A DNA stretch of 64,000 bases, taken from assembly GCA_040752895.1 (NCBI GenBank), contig JBFMHN010000002.1, positions 392,368-456,367 on the forward strand. The letters are read 5' to 3'. This stretch comes from Pseudomonadota bacterium (lineage in GTDB: Bacteria; Pseudomonadota; Alphaproteobacteria; GCA-2746255). The notes under the pieces are model-generated. The model searched no databases, had not been told where the DNA came from, and saw nothing but the letters and a program-made list of their open reading frames with translations. Of the stretch, positions 56,515 to 64,000 are shown in pieces (the first letter of the stretch is position 1; each line of letters opens with the position of its first letter). A program made the position numbers and the translations under genes.

Positions 56515-57879
56515 TTGACTCTCGCAAACGTTCGAGACCGGTTGGCTCTTTTCATTCTCTCTTGTTACCTGATTCTCAACTATGGCTTCATGATTCTGCG
56601 CGTGCCGCCAAGCGTTGGCGCGCCGTTCGGCGAGCTGTTGTTGCTGTGCTATCTTCTGTGGCTTACCGATGTGCGGTTTTTACCGCGCTTTTCACACGCG
56701 CTAGTCCTGCCGCCTTTTCTCCTTTGGTGGAGCCTTGGGTTCGGGCAGCTTTTAGTCAATACGCCAGCGCATGGAATGTGGGCGTTTCGCGACGCCACGC
56801 ATGTCATCGAATCTCTTTTTCTTTGGGTTGGTTTTGTTTTTGCGACCAAGGAAGCAAATATCGAGCGTTTCTTCCGGTGGCTTCCCCGGCTGCTTGTGAT
56901 TGGTGTTGTGTACGGCTTGACTTTTCCCTTCAGCGACTTTTTTCAGAACCTTTCGCCCGCGATAATCTCGCCCGCCGGAAATAATGTCACGATCCTCTTC
57001 CAGTACGTAAACTCGTCAGTCATGCTGTTGATGGCGGCAGCGTATCTCATGATTATCCGGCCGAAAACGATCGCTATCGGGCCTATGCTGCTGGCGTCGC
57101 TGCTGCTTGCCTTTGTCGTCGCCTTCTTCCAGGCGCGGACGGTTTACCTTCAGGTGCTCGCAATGCTGCTGCTGTTTGCCTGGCAGTACCGCAGCTCCTT
57201 CGCAAAAATGTCTTCTTCTCTGGCCGTGGGCATGGTTGCTTTTCTCGTCGTTTCCGCGTTGGGCATTCAGTTTACCGGCCGTATCGGAGGCCCCATATCC
57301 TTCGAATTCATGATCGCGCATTTTGCGACGATCATGGGCAAAGGCAGCGGCGAATTGGCGGGGGCGGCTGGGGGCGTGGACCTTCGTATCGGATGGTGGG
57401 TCGATATCTGGGAACGGGTCACGTCCAGTTTTGGAAACCTGTTTTTTGGCTTGGGCTACGGCGAGCCGCTGGTCAAATTCGTCAACCTGGAAGGTTCGAT
57501 CGTTCGCGAACCGCACAATTCCTACATCTCGGTTTTTGCCCGCATCGGCGCGGTCGGTCTCTTCGCCTTTGTTTGGATGCATATAGTGCTTGTGCTGTTG
57601 TGGTCGCGCGCCTTTCGACTGTGCCGTCGGGCGAAATATCGTGTTGGGCAAGAGCGGCTGCTGACCCTTTTCGTCTTTTTCCTTCTAATCTGGATTTTTG
57701 CGATCGGCGAGGATGCCTTAGAGAAGCCCTTTAACACGATTCCCTATTATTTCTTTTGGGGGGTCATCGTTCATTATTCTCTTAACCTTCGGGCAAAACT
57801 AAAGGCGCCGCTTCGTCACCGGCGGCCACTGCGTACGCTTCTTCAAGGCCAAATCCAGGGGCATCCTTCTCGTCCGTAA
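56515..57879 (+). CDS. O-antigen polymerase (Wzy-like)
   Basis: A 454-residue membrane protein with about eleven helices and a WzyC-type core: VVAFFQARTVYLQVLAML, FFGLGYGEPLVKFVNLEG, REPHNSYISVFARIGAVGLF. It likely polymerises flipped repeat units in the periplasm. TTG 56515 follows AAGAGGC. The gene is AT-richer than its flanks. Its last 100 codons have a second, decayed copy at 60872-61178, and its stop lies at the same offset (20 bases) within the glycosyltransferase-like sequence as in that copy. Confidence 0.85.
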   Translation: MTLANVRDRLALFILSCYLILNYGFMILRVPPSVGAPFGELLLLCYLLWLTDVRFLPRFSHALVLPPFLLWWSLGFGQLLVNTPAHGMWAFRDATHVIESLFLWVGFVFATKEANIERFFRWLPRLLVIGVVYGLTFPFSDFFQNLSPAIISPAGNNVTILFQYVNSSVMLLMAAAYLMIIRPKTIAIGPMLLASLLLAFVVAFFQARTVYLQVLAMLLLFAWQYRSSFAKMSSSLAVGMVAFLVVSALGIQFTGRIGGPISFEFMIAHFATIMGKGSGELAGAAGGVDLRIGWWVDIWERVTSSFGNLFFGLGYGEPLVKFVNLEGSIVREPHNSYISVFARIGAVGLFAFVWMHIVLVLLWSRAFRLCRRAKYRVGQERLLTLFVFFLLIWIFAIGEDALEKPFNTIPYYFFWGVIVHYSLNLRAKLKAPLRHRRPLRTLLQGQIQGHPSRP

Positions 57880-57931
57880 CTTCTACGGGCAGGCCGGCGA
57901 TGAAGACGCCGTGTTTGCGAACGGGCGCGCG
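57857..57931 (+). pseudogene. Stub of a glycosyltransferase start
   Basis: These 75 bases match the first 25 codons of the intact glycosyltransferase at 61156-61230 at 64 positions by hand count, reading ILLVRNFYGQAGDEDAVFAN against VLLVHNFYRQPGGEDAVFAN. The start codon is changed to AGG. Downstream the similarity stops and the minus-strand glycosyltransferase gene ends at 57943. Confidence 0.75.
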
Positions 57932-57942
57932 TCGCCGGGCGG

Positions 57943-59097
57943 TCACTCTCTCTTCGTGAGGCGCTTTTTGAGGGATAGATAATTTATATACGCCGTGCCG
58001 TAAGCTTCAACCATCTTGTCCACCGTGAAATTCTCGCCCCAGCGCGCCGCTATCTCGCGAAGTTGCCCCTTATCGAAAGCACCATTCACGAAATCCGCGA
58101 TCAGATTTCCAAGTGCCGTGGCGTTCTCAACCGGCACTTTAAGCGGCCACTCCGGCGGGAGGGTGTCTTTCAAGCCAGGAGCGGATGTGCCGATTACGGG
58201 GACGCCGGCGGCCAGACTCTCGAGGGCAACAAGACTATGCCCTTCAAAACGCGACGGCATAATGACGGCATCGAAGGCGGGAAAAAGGCGGCCGATTCCA
58301 GGTACCGGCGGGTGGAAAAAGACGGGCAACCGTCGTTCGGCCGCTCGATCGGCGCAGGCGCTCTTTTCTTCGCCGTCGCCAAAAGCATGCAGCTCGAACT
58401 TTTCCAACATTTCTTCCGGCAAGCGTTCAAATGCGTCAAGAAGGATGTCGAAACCCTTTTGAGGCATGAACCGTCCGGCAAAACAAAACAGGATCTTTTC
58501 GGCGTCTGCGCCAAATTCGCCAACCAGCGCAGGGCGGTCAAAACATTCTTTCTCGGATATTTTGCGAATACCATTGGGAATTTTCACTTGTATCCGGGAT
58601 TCCGGAAGCCCATATCCTTGTCGGAGCTTTTTGTAAGCATCCCTTGCGCCATCGGAGATATGGACAATTAAGTCATCGCGAAAATTCGATTCAGAGACCC
58701 ACCCCATTAGACGGTGCGTCGGCCACAGCGTGGTGTTGTGAATGGTCCTCGCAGGCGTGATATCCGTCACGCGCCCCGCCAGAGAGAGGATGAAATCCGG
58801 TATATCCGTGTGGGAGTGCACGATGTCCGGATTCCACGCGCGACAGAAAGACGCTAGTCGGAAGGGGGCGGTTAGACTGTTCAGGCGGACATGAGACCCG
58901 CCAATTTCCAAGAATTCCACGCTTGCCCCGGAAAGGCGTTTCTTCTGATCGTCACCCACCCTATTGGCGATCTTGGGCGTCTTCACCGCCACCACGCAAG
59001 AGTCGTGCCCCCGCTGTCTTAAGCCAACCGCCAGGCTGACGGCCACTTCCTCGGCGCCGCCCACCCAAAACGCCGTTATGACCTGCATTATTCTCAT
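57943..59097 (-). CDS. Glycosyltransferase family 4 protein
   Basis: A 384-residue GT-B transferase: MRIMQVITAFWVGGAEEVAV at the start, IVHSHTDIPDF, the donor-site block ILFCFAGRFMPQKGFDILLDA, and the E-x7-E motif in PSRFEGHSLVALESLAAGVP. It adds one sugar to the repeat unit; donor and linkage unknown. It lies opposite to most of the locus, together with the flippase gene upstream of it, and is AT-richer than the surroundings. Confidence 0.87.
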   Translation of the reverse strand: MRIMQVITAFWVGGAEEVAVSLAVGLRQRGHDSCVVAVKTPKIANRVGDDQKKRLSGASVEFLEIGGSHVRLNSLTAPFRLASFCRAWNPDIVHSHTDIPDFILSLAGRVTDITPARTIHNTTLWPTHRLMGWVSESNFRDDLIVHISDGARDAYKKLRQGYGLPESRIQVKIPNGIRKISEKECFDRPALVGEFGADAEKILFCFAGRFMPQKGFDILLDAFERLPEEMLEKFELHAFGDGEEKSACADRAAERRLPVFFHPPVPGIGRLFPAFDAVIMPSRFEGHSLVALESLAAGVPVIGTSAPGLKDTLPPEWPLKVPVENATALGNLIADFVNGAFDKGQLREIAARWGENFTVDKMVEAYGTAYINYLSLKKRLTKRE

Positions 59098-59158
59098 AAA
59101 CGAAAATCCATGATTTCAAAGTGTGGCGCAAAACGATCCGCACAAATAACGCGATGGG

Positions 59159-60442
59159 TTAACGTTTGGCGGGGGCTGATTTAAGGGAGGAAGCCGTCGT
59201 TAAGCCAAACAACAGTTTGCCAATAAGTATTACGTTGGTGATGAATATACCGGCTACCACGCCGGAGGGCCCCATTAGCTGGATCAACGGATACGCGGCC
59301 AGAATGCTGAACAGGGTCATCCAGCAGTAGGCCGCAAAAACGACTTGGGTGCGTTCGATTGCCTGCAGGCCGGATCGCAAAGGCAATGTGAGAAAGATCA
59401 GAGGATAGATCGCGGCCCACCATTGCAAAAGGTATCCATAGCCAACGTAGTCGTCGCCATAAACAAGGGCGAGCCAGTAGTCGGGAGCAATGGCCGCGAT
59501 GACGGCGACGATGGCCATGGCGCCACTGCCGAGCAGCGTTACCCGCCTCAGGTAATCGAATAAAGCTTTCTTGCCGCCGACATGGAAATGCCGCGCCGCC
59601 CGGGTCGGAACGATGTTCTCAAGCCCTTGGAACAGAATGTGGGTGATGCCCATCAAATTCTGCGCCGCCCTTATGGCGCCCACCGCGGTGGTGCCGAGCA
59701 GCGCGCCGGCGGCGATGATGAAAAGATTCCCCGTCGTCCACAGCATCAAGGCCGAAGGCGTCAGCCACTTGGAAAAATGCCAGTGGCGGGAAGCGATCGT
59801 GCGTAGGCTCGCTGCGTTCACCTCGATGCGCCCGACGGTGAATGCCCCATAGGCGGCGGCGGCGGCGGCTATTATCGCAATGACCCATAGCACCCTGGCG
59901 CTGTCCATCGTCTCGCGGAACGAAAGGAACAGCCATATCAGAACGGCGATCTGCCCCAAATAACGGACCGCGTCGTTAGCGAACGCCGCGGCGGCGCGCC
60001 CTCGGGTAAAGAAGTAGCGGCGCAGGAAATCCTGGAACTGGAAGGCAAGCGCGGCGGCGGCCAGGGGAAAGGCCAGGCCTTCCACCCGCCACTCAGGGAA
60101 AACCGTGCCGCTGAGGCGGACGCCGGCGAAAAGCAGGAAGAAGACCGCGCATGAAAAAACGATCTGCTGAACCACGACCGCACCGTAATAGGCCGGGGCT
60201 TCGGCCTCGGCCTGCTTGGGGCCGATGCTCATCATCGGGGAATTGATCGCGGCGTGCTGGATGCTGTTGACGAACAATACCGCCATCCAGGCCAGGGTGA
60301 ACCGCCCAAACTCCTCCAGCCCCAGATAGCGAGCCACTAGGATGCCGGTGAGGAAATTGACGCTGCTGACCATCGTCTGGTCGGCCAGCGCCCAGTTGAC
60401 GTGACTGTAGCGGGTCCACAATCGTACGATCGGCTGAATCAT
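59159..60442 (-). CDS. Oligosaccharide flippase (Wzx-like)
   Basis: A 427-residue membrane protein with about 12 helices, consistent with the MATE/MVF-type polysaccharide flippases: FLTGILVARYLGLEEFGRFT at the start, ANDAVRYLGQIAVLIWLFL in the middle, SGLQAIERTQVVFAAYCWM and GVVAGIFITNVILIGKLLFG near the end. It would move the lipid-linked unit to the periplasmic side for Wzy. It precedes the minus-strand glycosyltransferase by 61 bases. Confidence 0.85.
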   Translation of the reverse strand: MIQPIVRLWTRYSHVNWALADQTMVSSVNFLTGILVARYLGLEEFGRFTLAWMAVLFVNSIQHAAINSPMMSIGPKQAEAEAPAYYGAVVVQQIVFSCAVFFLLFAGVRLSGTVFPEWRVEGLAFPLAAAALAFQFQDFLRRYFFTRGRAAAAFANDAVRYLGQIAVLIWLFLSFRETMDSARVLWVIAIIAAAAAAYGAFTVGRIEVNAASLRTIASRHWHFSKWLTPSALMLWTTGNLFIIAAGALLGTTAVGAIRAAQNLMGITHILFQGLENIVPTRAARHFHVGGKKALFDYLRRVTLLGSGAMAIVAVIAAIAPDYWLALVYGDDYVGYGYLLQWWAAIYPLIFLTLPLRSGLQAIERTQVVFAAYCWMTLFSILAAYPLIQLMGPSGVVAGIFITNVILIGKLLFGLTTASSLKSAPAKR

Positions 60443-60871
60443 GGGGTGCCATCCGCTCCGGCGTTAAGCGCTCTCGTCGCGCGCGGGCGCATCCGCGTCC
60501 AAGGATTAGCTCCGCAGACCCAGAACTTGCAGAAGCGCTAACAGGGTGAACCGGGGCGTCACTACGGGGTAACGCCGCCACGGACAAGGCTCGGTTGCCA
60601 GGCGGTGGGGCCATTCAAGCTCGCTTCGCTGCATCCGAGCCGATTTCTGACTGGCCATAATGCCATGTATGCCCCGAATATAAACGGTGTCGGGCTAATG
60701 GCCTTCGATTCACCCGTCGATGATGTCGGGAGCCGAAAGCATGGCGGTGGCGCTCGCCGATGGAACTACGCTGGCATGAATAAGGAGTTTCCGTCAAGAG
60801 TGGTGCGGATGAACTTGGAGGTCGGAGGCGTTGTTGGTGCAGGGGATCTTGCGGTTGGTGGTGCCGCCGTG
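60443..60871. other. Region without recognisable gene
   Basis: About 430 bases between the flippase start and the wzy remnant. Short open frames exist on both strands but none shows family motifs or a good ribosome binding site. No terminal inverted repeats or transposase fragments were recognised. The last 60 bases may be very decayed wzy sequence. Confidence 0.4.
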
Positions 60872-61178
60872 GCGGTCGGTCTTGCGGCCTTTATTTGGAT
60901 GCATATGATGCACGTTGCTGTGATTCCGCGCCTTTCGGCCGGGCCAGGAACGGTTCCTCGTCCTCCGCGTCTTTTTTCTGCGGATCTGGGTTTTCGCGAT
61001 CGGCGAGGACGCCTTCGAGGAACCGCTCAACGCGACTCCCTATTATTTCCTGTGGGGGATTATTCTCCACTATTCGTTATTCTTGCGGGCGAAGCTCAAA
61101 GCGCCGCCGGCGCCGGCCCGGCGGCCGCTTCGCAGCCTCCTGCGGGGTGAGGCCCATGCGCGTCCTTCTCGTCCATAA
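60872..61178 (+). pseudogene. Decayed wzy 3' end
   Basis: Frame 2 reads AVGLAAFIWMH (60872-60904), then the frame shifts and RAFRPGQERFLVLRVFFL, IWVFAIGEDAFEEPLNATPYY, FLWGIILHYSLFLRAKLKAP and PLRSLLRG continue in another frame to TAA 61178. This matches the C-terminus of the intact Wzy at 57550-57879 segment by segment. Against that copy it is 23 bases shorter, explaining the shift. No start is present. Confidence 0.8.
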
Positions 61179-62340
61179 CTTCTACCGGCAGCCGGGCGGC
61201 GAAGACGCCGTGTTCGCGAACGAGCGCGCGTTGCTGGAATCCCACGGCCATGACGTACGCCCGCTTACCCTCTCGAACGACGACCTCGGCGGCGCCCTCG
61301 CCATGCTGCGGACGGCATGGGAGACGCCCTATTCGGAGCCTTCCCGCCGCCGCATGGCGAAAGCTTTAGCCGAACACGCGCCCGATCTCGTCCACGTCCA
61401 CAACTTTTTTCCCCGGTGGACGCCTTCCATTTTCGACGCCACGCGCGAGGCCGGCGTGCCGTCCGTGATGACGCTTCACAACTACCGGCTGATCTGCCCG
61501 GCGGCGACGCTTTACCGTTCGGGCCGTATTTGCGAGGAATGCGTGACGGGCTCGCCCTACCGGGCCGTGCTGCACGGCTGCTACCGCGATAGCCAGCCGG
61601 GGTCCCTGGCCGTCGCCCGCCTGGTCGCCCGCCACCACCACCGCCGCACTTGGCACGACAAAGTGGACCGCTTCATCGTGCTTACGGAATTCGCCGGGCG
61701 GAAATTCGTCGAAGGCGGCCTGCCGGCCGACCGGCTGCGTGTGAAGCCGAACTTCCTGCCGGCCGTCGGGGCGGATGCCGCGGACGGGCGGGGTCGCGGC
61801 CCCCACGCCCTCTTCGTCGGGCGCTTGAGCGCGGAGAAGGGAATCCAAACGCTGCTGCGCGCTTGGGCGGGGCTTGCGGTGCCGCTCCGCCTGGTGGGAG
61901 ACGGCCCGCTTCTCGATGCGGCGCGCGGTGCCGCGCCGCCTGCGGTTGCCGTGCTGGGCGCGTTGGCCAGGGAAAGGGTGGCCGAGGAGATGCGGCGCGC
62001 CGCCTTTCTCGTGCTGCCTTCGGAATGGTATGAGGGCTTTCCGATGGTGCTGGTCGAGGCCTTCCGGGCCGGCCTTCCCGTCGTCGCCGCGCGGCTTGGC
62101 GCAATGGCGGAAATCGTGGAAGACGGCTTGACCGGGCTGCACTTCGCGGCCGGCCGGGCGGCCGATCTTGCCGAGAAGGTTCGCTTCGCGGCGGCCAACC
62201 CGGAGACGATGCGCGCCATGGGGGAAAACGCCCGCAGAGTCTATGAACGGCGCTACACTGGCGAAGCGAACTACGCACGGCTCATGGAAATCTACGGCGA
62301 GGCGCTGCGGGCCGGGACCGGCGAAGGGGGAAATGGCTGA
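61156..62340 (+). CDS. Glycosyltransferase family 4 protein
   Basis: A 394-residue GT-B transferase: MRVLLVHNFYRQPGGEDAVF, LVHVHNFFPRWTPSIFDA, a Cys-containing block LICPAATLYRSGRICEECVTG, the donor-site stretch FVGRLSAEKGIQTLLRAW and E-x7-E in PSEWYEGFPMVLVEAFRAG. The sequence is GC-rich like the genome backbone. ATG 61156 overlaps the wzy remnant; the frame is open upstream to 60895 but that part is wzy-derived. It ends in TGATG with galE. Confidence 0.9.
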   Translation: MRVLLVHNFYRQPGGEDAVFANERALLESHGHDVRPLTLSNDDLGGALAMLRTAWETPYSEPSRRRMAKALAEHAPDLVHVHNFFPRWTPSIFDATREAGVPSVMTLHNYRLICPAATLYRSGRICEECVTGSPYRAVLHGCYRDSQPGSLAVARLVARHHHRRTWHDKVDRFIVLTEFAGRKFVEGGLPADRLRVKPNFLPAVGADAADGRGRGPHALFVGRLSAEKGIQTLLRAWAGLAVPLRLVGDGPLLDAARGAAPPAVAVLGALARERVAEEMRRAAFLVLPSEWYEGFPMVLVEAFRAGLPVVAARLGAMAEIVEDGLTGLHFAAGRAADLAEKVRFAAANPETMRAMGENARRVYERRYTGEANYARLMEIYGEALRAGTGEGGNG

Positions 62341-63332
62341 TGCGCGTGTTGGTCACGGGGGGTGCCGGCTACATCGGAAGCCAGACGGCCTTGCGGCTTG
62401 CCGAGGCGGGCCACGATATCGTCGTCCTCGACAACCTGTCGGCCGGCCACCGCTGGGCGGCGCCTGGGCATGCGCTGGTCGTTGCCGATCTCGCCGATGC
62501 GGATGTCCTGGAAAGGCTTTTCGAGGCCCGCGCCTTCGAGGCGGTCGTCCATTTCGCGGCCCATATCGAGGTCGCCGAATCGGTCGCCAACCCGCTCAAA
62601 TACTACCGGAACAATACCCAGAACACGCTGGCCCTTATCGATCGCTGCCACCGTTTCGGCGTCCGGCACTTCGTCTTTTCCTCGACGGCGGCCGTCTACG
62701 GTATGCCAGAGGACGGCCGCGTCGCCGAAAACGCGCCCCTTCTTCCCATCACCCCTTACGGCGCCTCGAAAAGGATGAGCGAGCGCATTCTCGAAGACGT
62801 GGCGAAGATTTCTTCCCTTCGCTACGTCGTCCTGCGGTATTTCAACGCCGCCGGCGCCGACCCCGAGCTTAGGCTCGGCGAAGCCCACGACCCCGAAACC
62901 CACCTCATTCCGATCGCCGTGCAGACGGCCTTGGGGTTCCGCCGCCGGCTTCAGGTCTTCGGCACCGACTACCCGACGCCGGACGGCACCTGTGTCCGCG
63001 ATTACATTCACGTCGACGATCTGGCGATGGCGCACATCGCCGCCCTCGACCACCTGGCTAGGGGAGGCGGATCGCTTACCCTCAACTGCGGCTACGGCCA
63101 CGGGGCAAGCGTGCGCGAGGTCATCGCGATGGTGAAGGAGGTCAGCGGCTTCGATTTTGCGGTCGAGGAAGGGCCAAGGCGTCCGGGCGATCCGCCGGCG
63201 CTGGTGGCGGACACGCGGCGCATCGGCGAGGCGTTGCGCTGGAAGCCCGCCCACGACAATCTGCGGTTTATCGTCGAGACGGCGTTCAACTGGGAACGGA
63301 AATACCGGGATGACTTTGCCCGGAAAAAGTAA
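62340..63332 (+). CDS. galE: UDP-glucose 4-epimerase
   Basis: GalE interconverts UDP-glucose and UDP-galactose, supplying the glycan precursor. The 330-residue protein has the NAD motif VTGGAGYIGSQTALRL, DNLSAGHRWA, HFAAHIEVAESV, FSSTAAVYGMPE, catalytic YGASK, LRYFNAAGAD and DYIHVDDLA. Start ATG shares one base with the preceding stop. Epimerisation of N-acetylated substrates is possible. Confidence 0.93.
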   Translation: MRVLVTGGAGYIGSQTALRLAEAGHDIVVLDNLSAGHRWAAPGHALVVADLADADVLERLFEARAFEAVVHFAAHIEVAESVANPLKYYRNNTQNTLALIDRCHRFGVRHFVFSSTAAVYGMPEDGRVAENAPLLPITPYGASKRMSERILEDVAKISSLRYVVLRYFNAAGADPELRLGEAHDPETHLIPIAVQTALGFRRRLQVFGTDYPTPDGTCVRDYIHVDDLAMAHIAALDHLARGGGSLTLNCGYGHGASVREVIAMVKEVSGFDFAVEEGPRRPGDPPALVADTRRIGEALRWKPAHDNLRFIVETAFNWERKYRDDFARKK

Positions 63333-64000
63333 GCAAACGAAAACCGGCCTGGTCATCGGCGCGCCGGTGACGGTGGGGGATCGGGCCTTGGCCAGGGCGG
63401 CGATCCTTGCGGCAGCACGCCAGGGCCAGGGCGGCTATGTTTGTGTCGCGAACGTCCACATGGTGACGACGGCAAGGCGCGACCCCCGCCTTCTGGAAGC
63501 CATGCGTCGCGCGCTCTGGGTCACGAGCGACGGCATGCCACTGGTCTGGGCGCTCCGGCGCGGGGGGCATAAGGAAGCCTGCCGGGTGGCGGGGCCGGAT
63601 CTCCTGTGCGACCTTCTGGCGGCGGCGGAGAAAGAAAGCCTGCCGGTCTATTTCTACGGCGGCGACGGCGAGACGGCGGTGCGCCTCAAAGACGTGCTGG
63701 CTGAACGCTATCCCCGGCTAATCGTGGCGGGGATCGACGCTCCGCCCGCCCTCGCCCTCGAACCCGTCGTCGAGCCGGTTTTCGTCGAGCGGCTGAACGC
63801 CTCGGGCGCGGCCCTTCTCTTCGTGGGCCTCGGCTGCCCGAAACAGGAATACTGGATGGCGGCCCACGCCCCCCATCTCAAGGCCGTCTCGCTTGGCGTG
63901 GGGGCCGCCTTCAACTTTCTTGCCGGGACGGTTCGCCGCGCGCCGGGCTGGATGCAGAATCTGGGGCTGGAGTGGCTGTTCCGCCTGCTGGCCGAACCGC
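63310..64000 (+). CDS. WecG/TagA/CpsF family glycosyltransferase, 5' part
   Basis: The frame is open from ATG 63310 to the window end (230 codons). It shows the family blocks CVANVHMVTTARRDPRLLEA, SDGMPLVWALRRGG, VAGPDLLCDLLAA, YFYGGDGETA, FVGLGCPKQEYWMAAH and GVGAAFNFLAGTVRRAPGWM. Members transfer N-acetylmannosamine(uronate)-type sugars or glucose to lipid-linked intermediates. It overlaps galE by 23 bases; the last residues, about 20 of the usual 250, are cut off. Confidence 0.9.
   Translation, partial: MTLPGKSKQTKTGLVIGAPVTVGDRALARAAILAAARQGQGGYVCVANVHMVTTARRDPRLLEAMRRALWVTSDGMPLVWALRRGGHKEACRVAGPDLLCDLLAAAEKESLPVYFYGGDGETAVRLKDVLAERYPRLIVAGIDAPPALALEPVVEPVFVERLNASGAALLFVGLGCPKQEYWMAAHAPHLKAVSLGVGAAFNFLAGTVRRAPGWMQNLGLEWLFRLLAEP

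Noticed and set aside
60443-60871. Insertion sequence as the agent of the 57.9-60.9 kb rearrangement
   Set aside because: No transposase fragment, terminal inverted repeats or target-site duplication could be seen; homologous exchange explains the duplicated junction better.

Overview
The window reads as a chromosomal segment of a GC-rich alphaproteobacterium, most like the Rhodospirillales and relatives. Supporting signs are the metK-trmB-rimP-nusA-infB-rbfA-truB-rpsO-pnp block, an Irr-type Fur regulator, the ubiE/mutM/ech/rpsT run leading into dnaA-dnaN-recF-gyrB, and alphaproteobacterial protein features such as the IF2-associated N-terminus. This assignment comes from gene order and family recognition only; no search was run. 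No rRNA, tRNA, CRISPR array or intact insertion sequence was seen.

Layout. 1-10 kb: translation/transcription operon (3' end of metK, trmB, an attenuator-like terminator, rimP, nusA, infB, rbfA, truB, rpsO, pnp). YlxR, usually found between nusA and infB, is absent. 10-15 kb: a flavin oxidoreductase, then irr and an apparently Irr-controlled operon of rubrerythrin, a GlpC-like Fe-S protein and a DUF3501 protein. 15-24 kb: SH3 protein, 2-hydroxyacid dehydrogenase, a coaBC-dut-rrf2-cysK-moeB operon on the minus strand, ubiE, mutM with an altered zinc finger, a secreted protein, enoyl-CoA hydratase and rpsT. UbiB is missing from its usual place. 24-31 kb: dnaA-dnaN-recF-gyrB. 31-38 kb: SCO protein and a partial cobalamin set (cobA, cbiX-like, cobD/cbiB, cobQ, cobC-like phosphatase) interspersed with an ankyrin protein and a SYLF protein. 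38-44 kb: an ABC-2 exporter pair, an orphan PqqD-like protein and a type I secretion inner-membrane pair (HlyD plus ABC ATPase with an atypical H-loop).

44-64 kb is a large polysaccharide locus: a secreted protein of unknown function, an outer-membrane beta-barrel, a short Wza-like protein, a Wzc-type BY-kinase, an O-antigen ligase-type protein, a WcaJ-type initiating transferase, a PPP-family phosphatase, a nucleotidyltransferase-like protein, then methyltransferase, Wzy, glycosyltransferases, Wzx, GalE and a WecG/TagA transferase that runs off the end. Together these can start a glycan on undecaprenyl phosphate, extend, flip, polymerise and export it.

The most informative signal lies at 55.3-61.2 kb. 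This AT-richer stretch is bounded by gene remnants: a TylF-type methyltransferase fragment on the left, and on the right a second, decayed copy of the wzy 3' end joined to the start of a glycosyltransferase gene. The same wzy/glycosyltransferase junction occurs about 3.3 kb upstream with the reverse pattern (wzy intact, glycosyltransferase reduced to a stub). This looks like a serotype-style cassette exchange in the polysaccharide locus.
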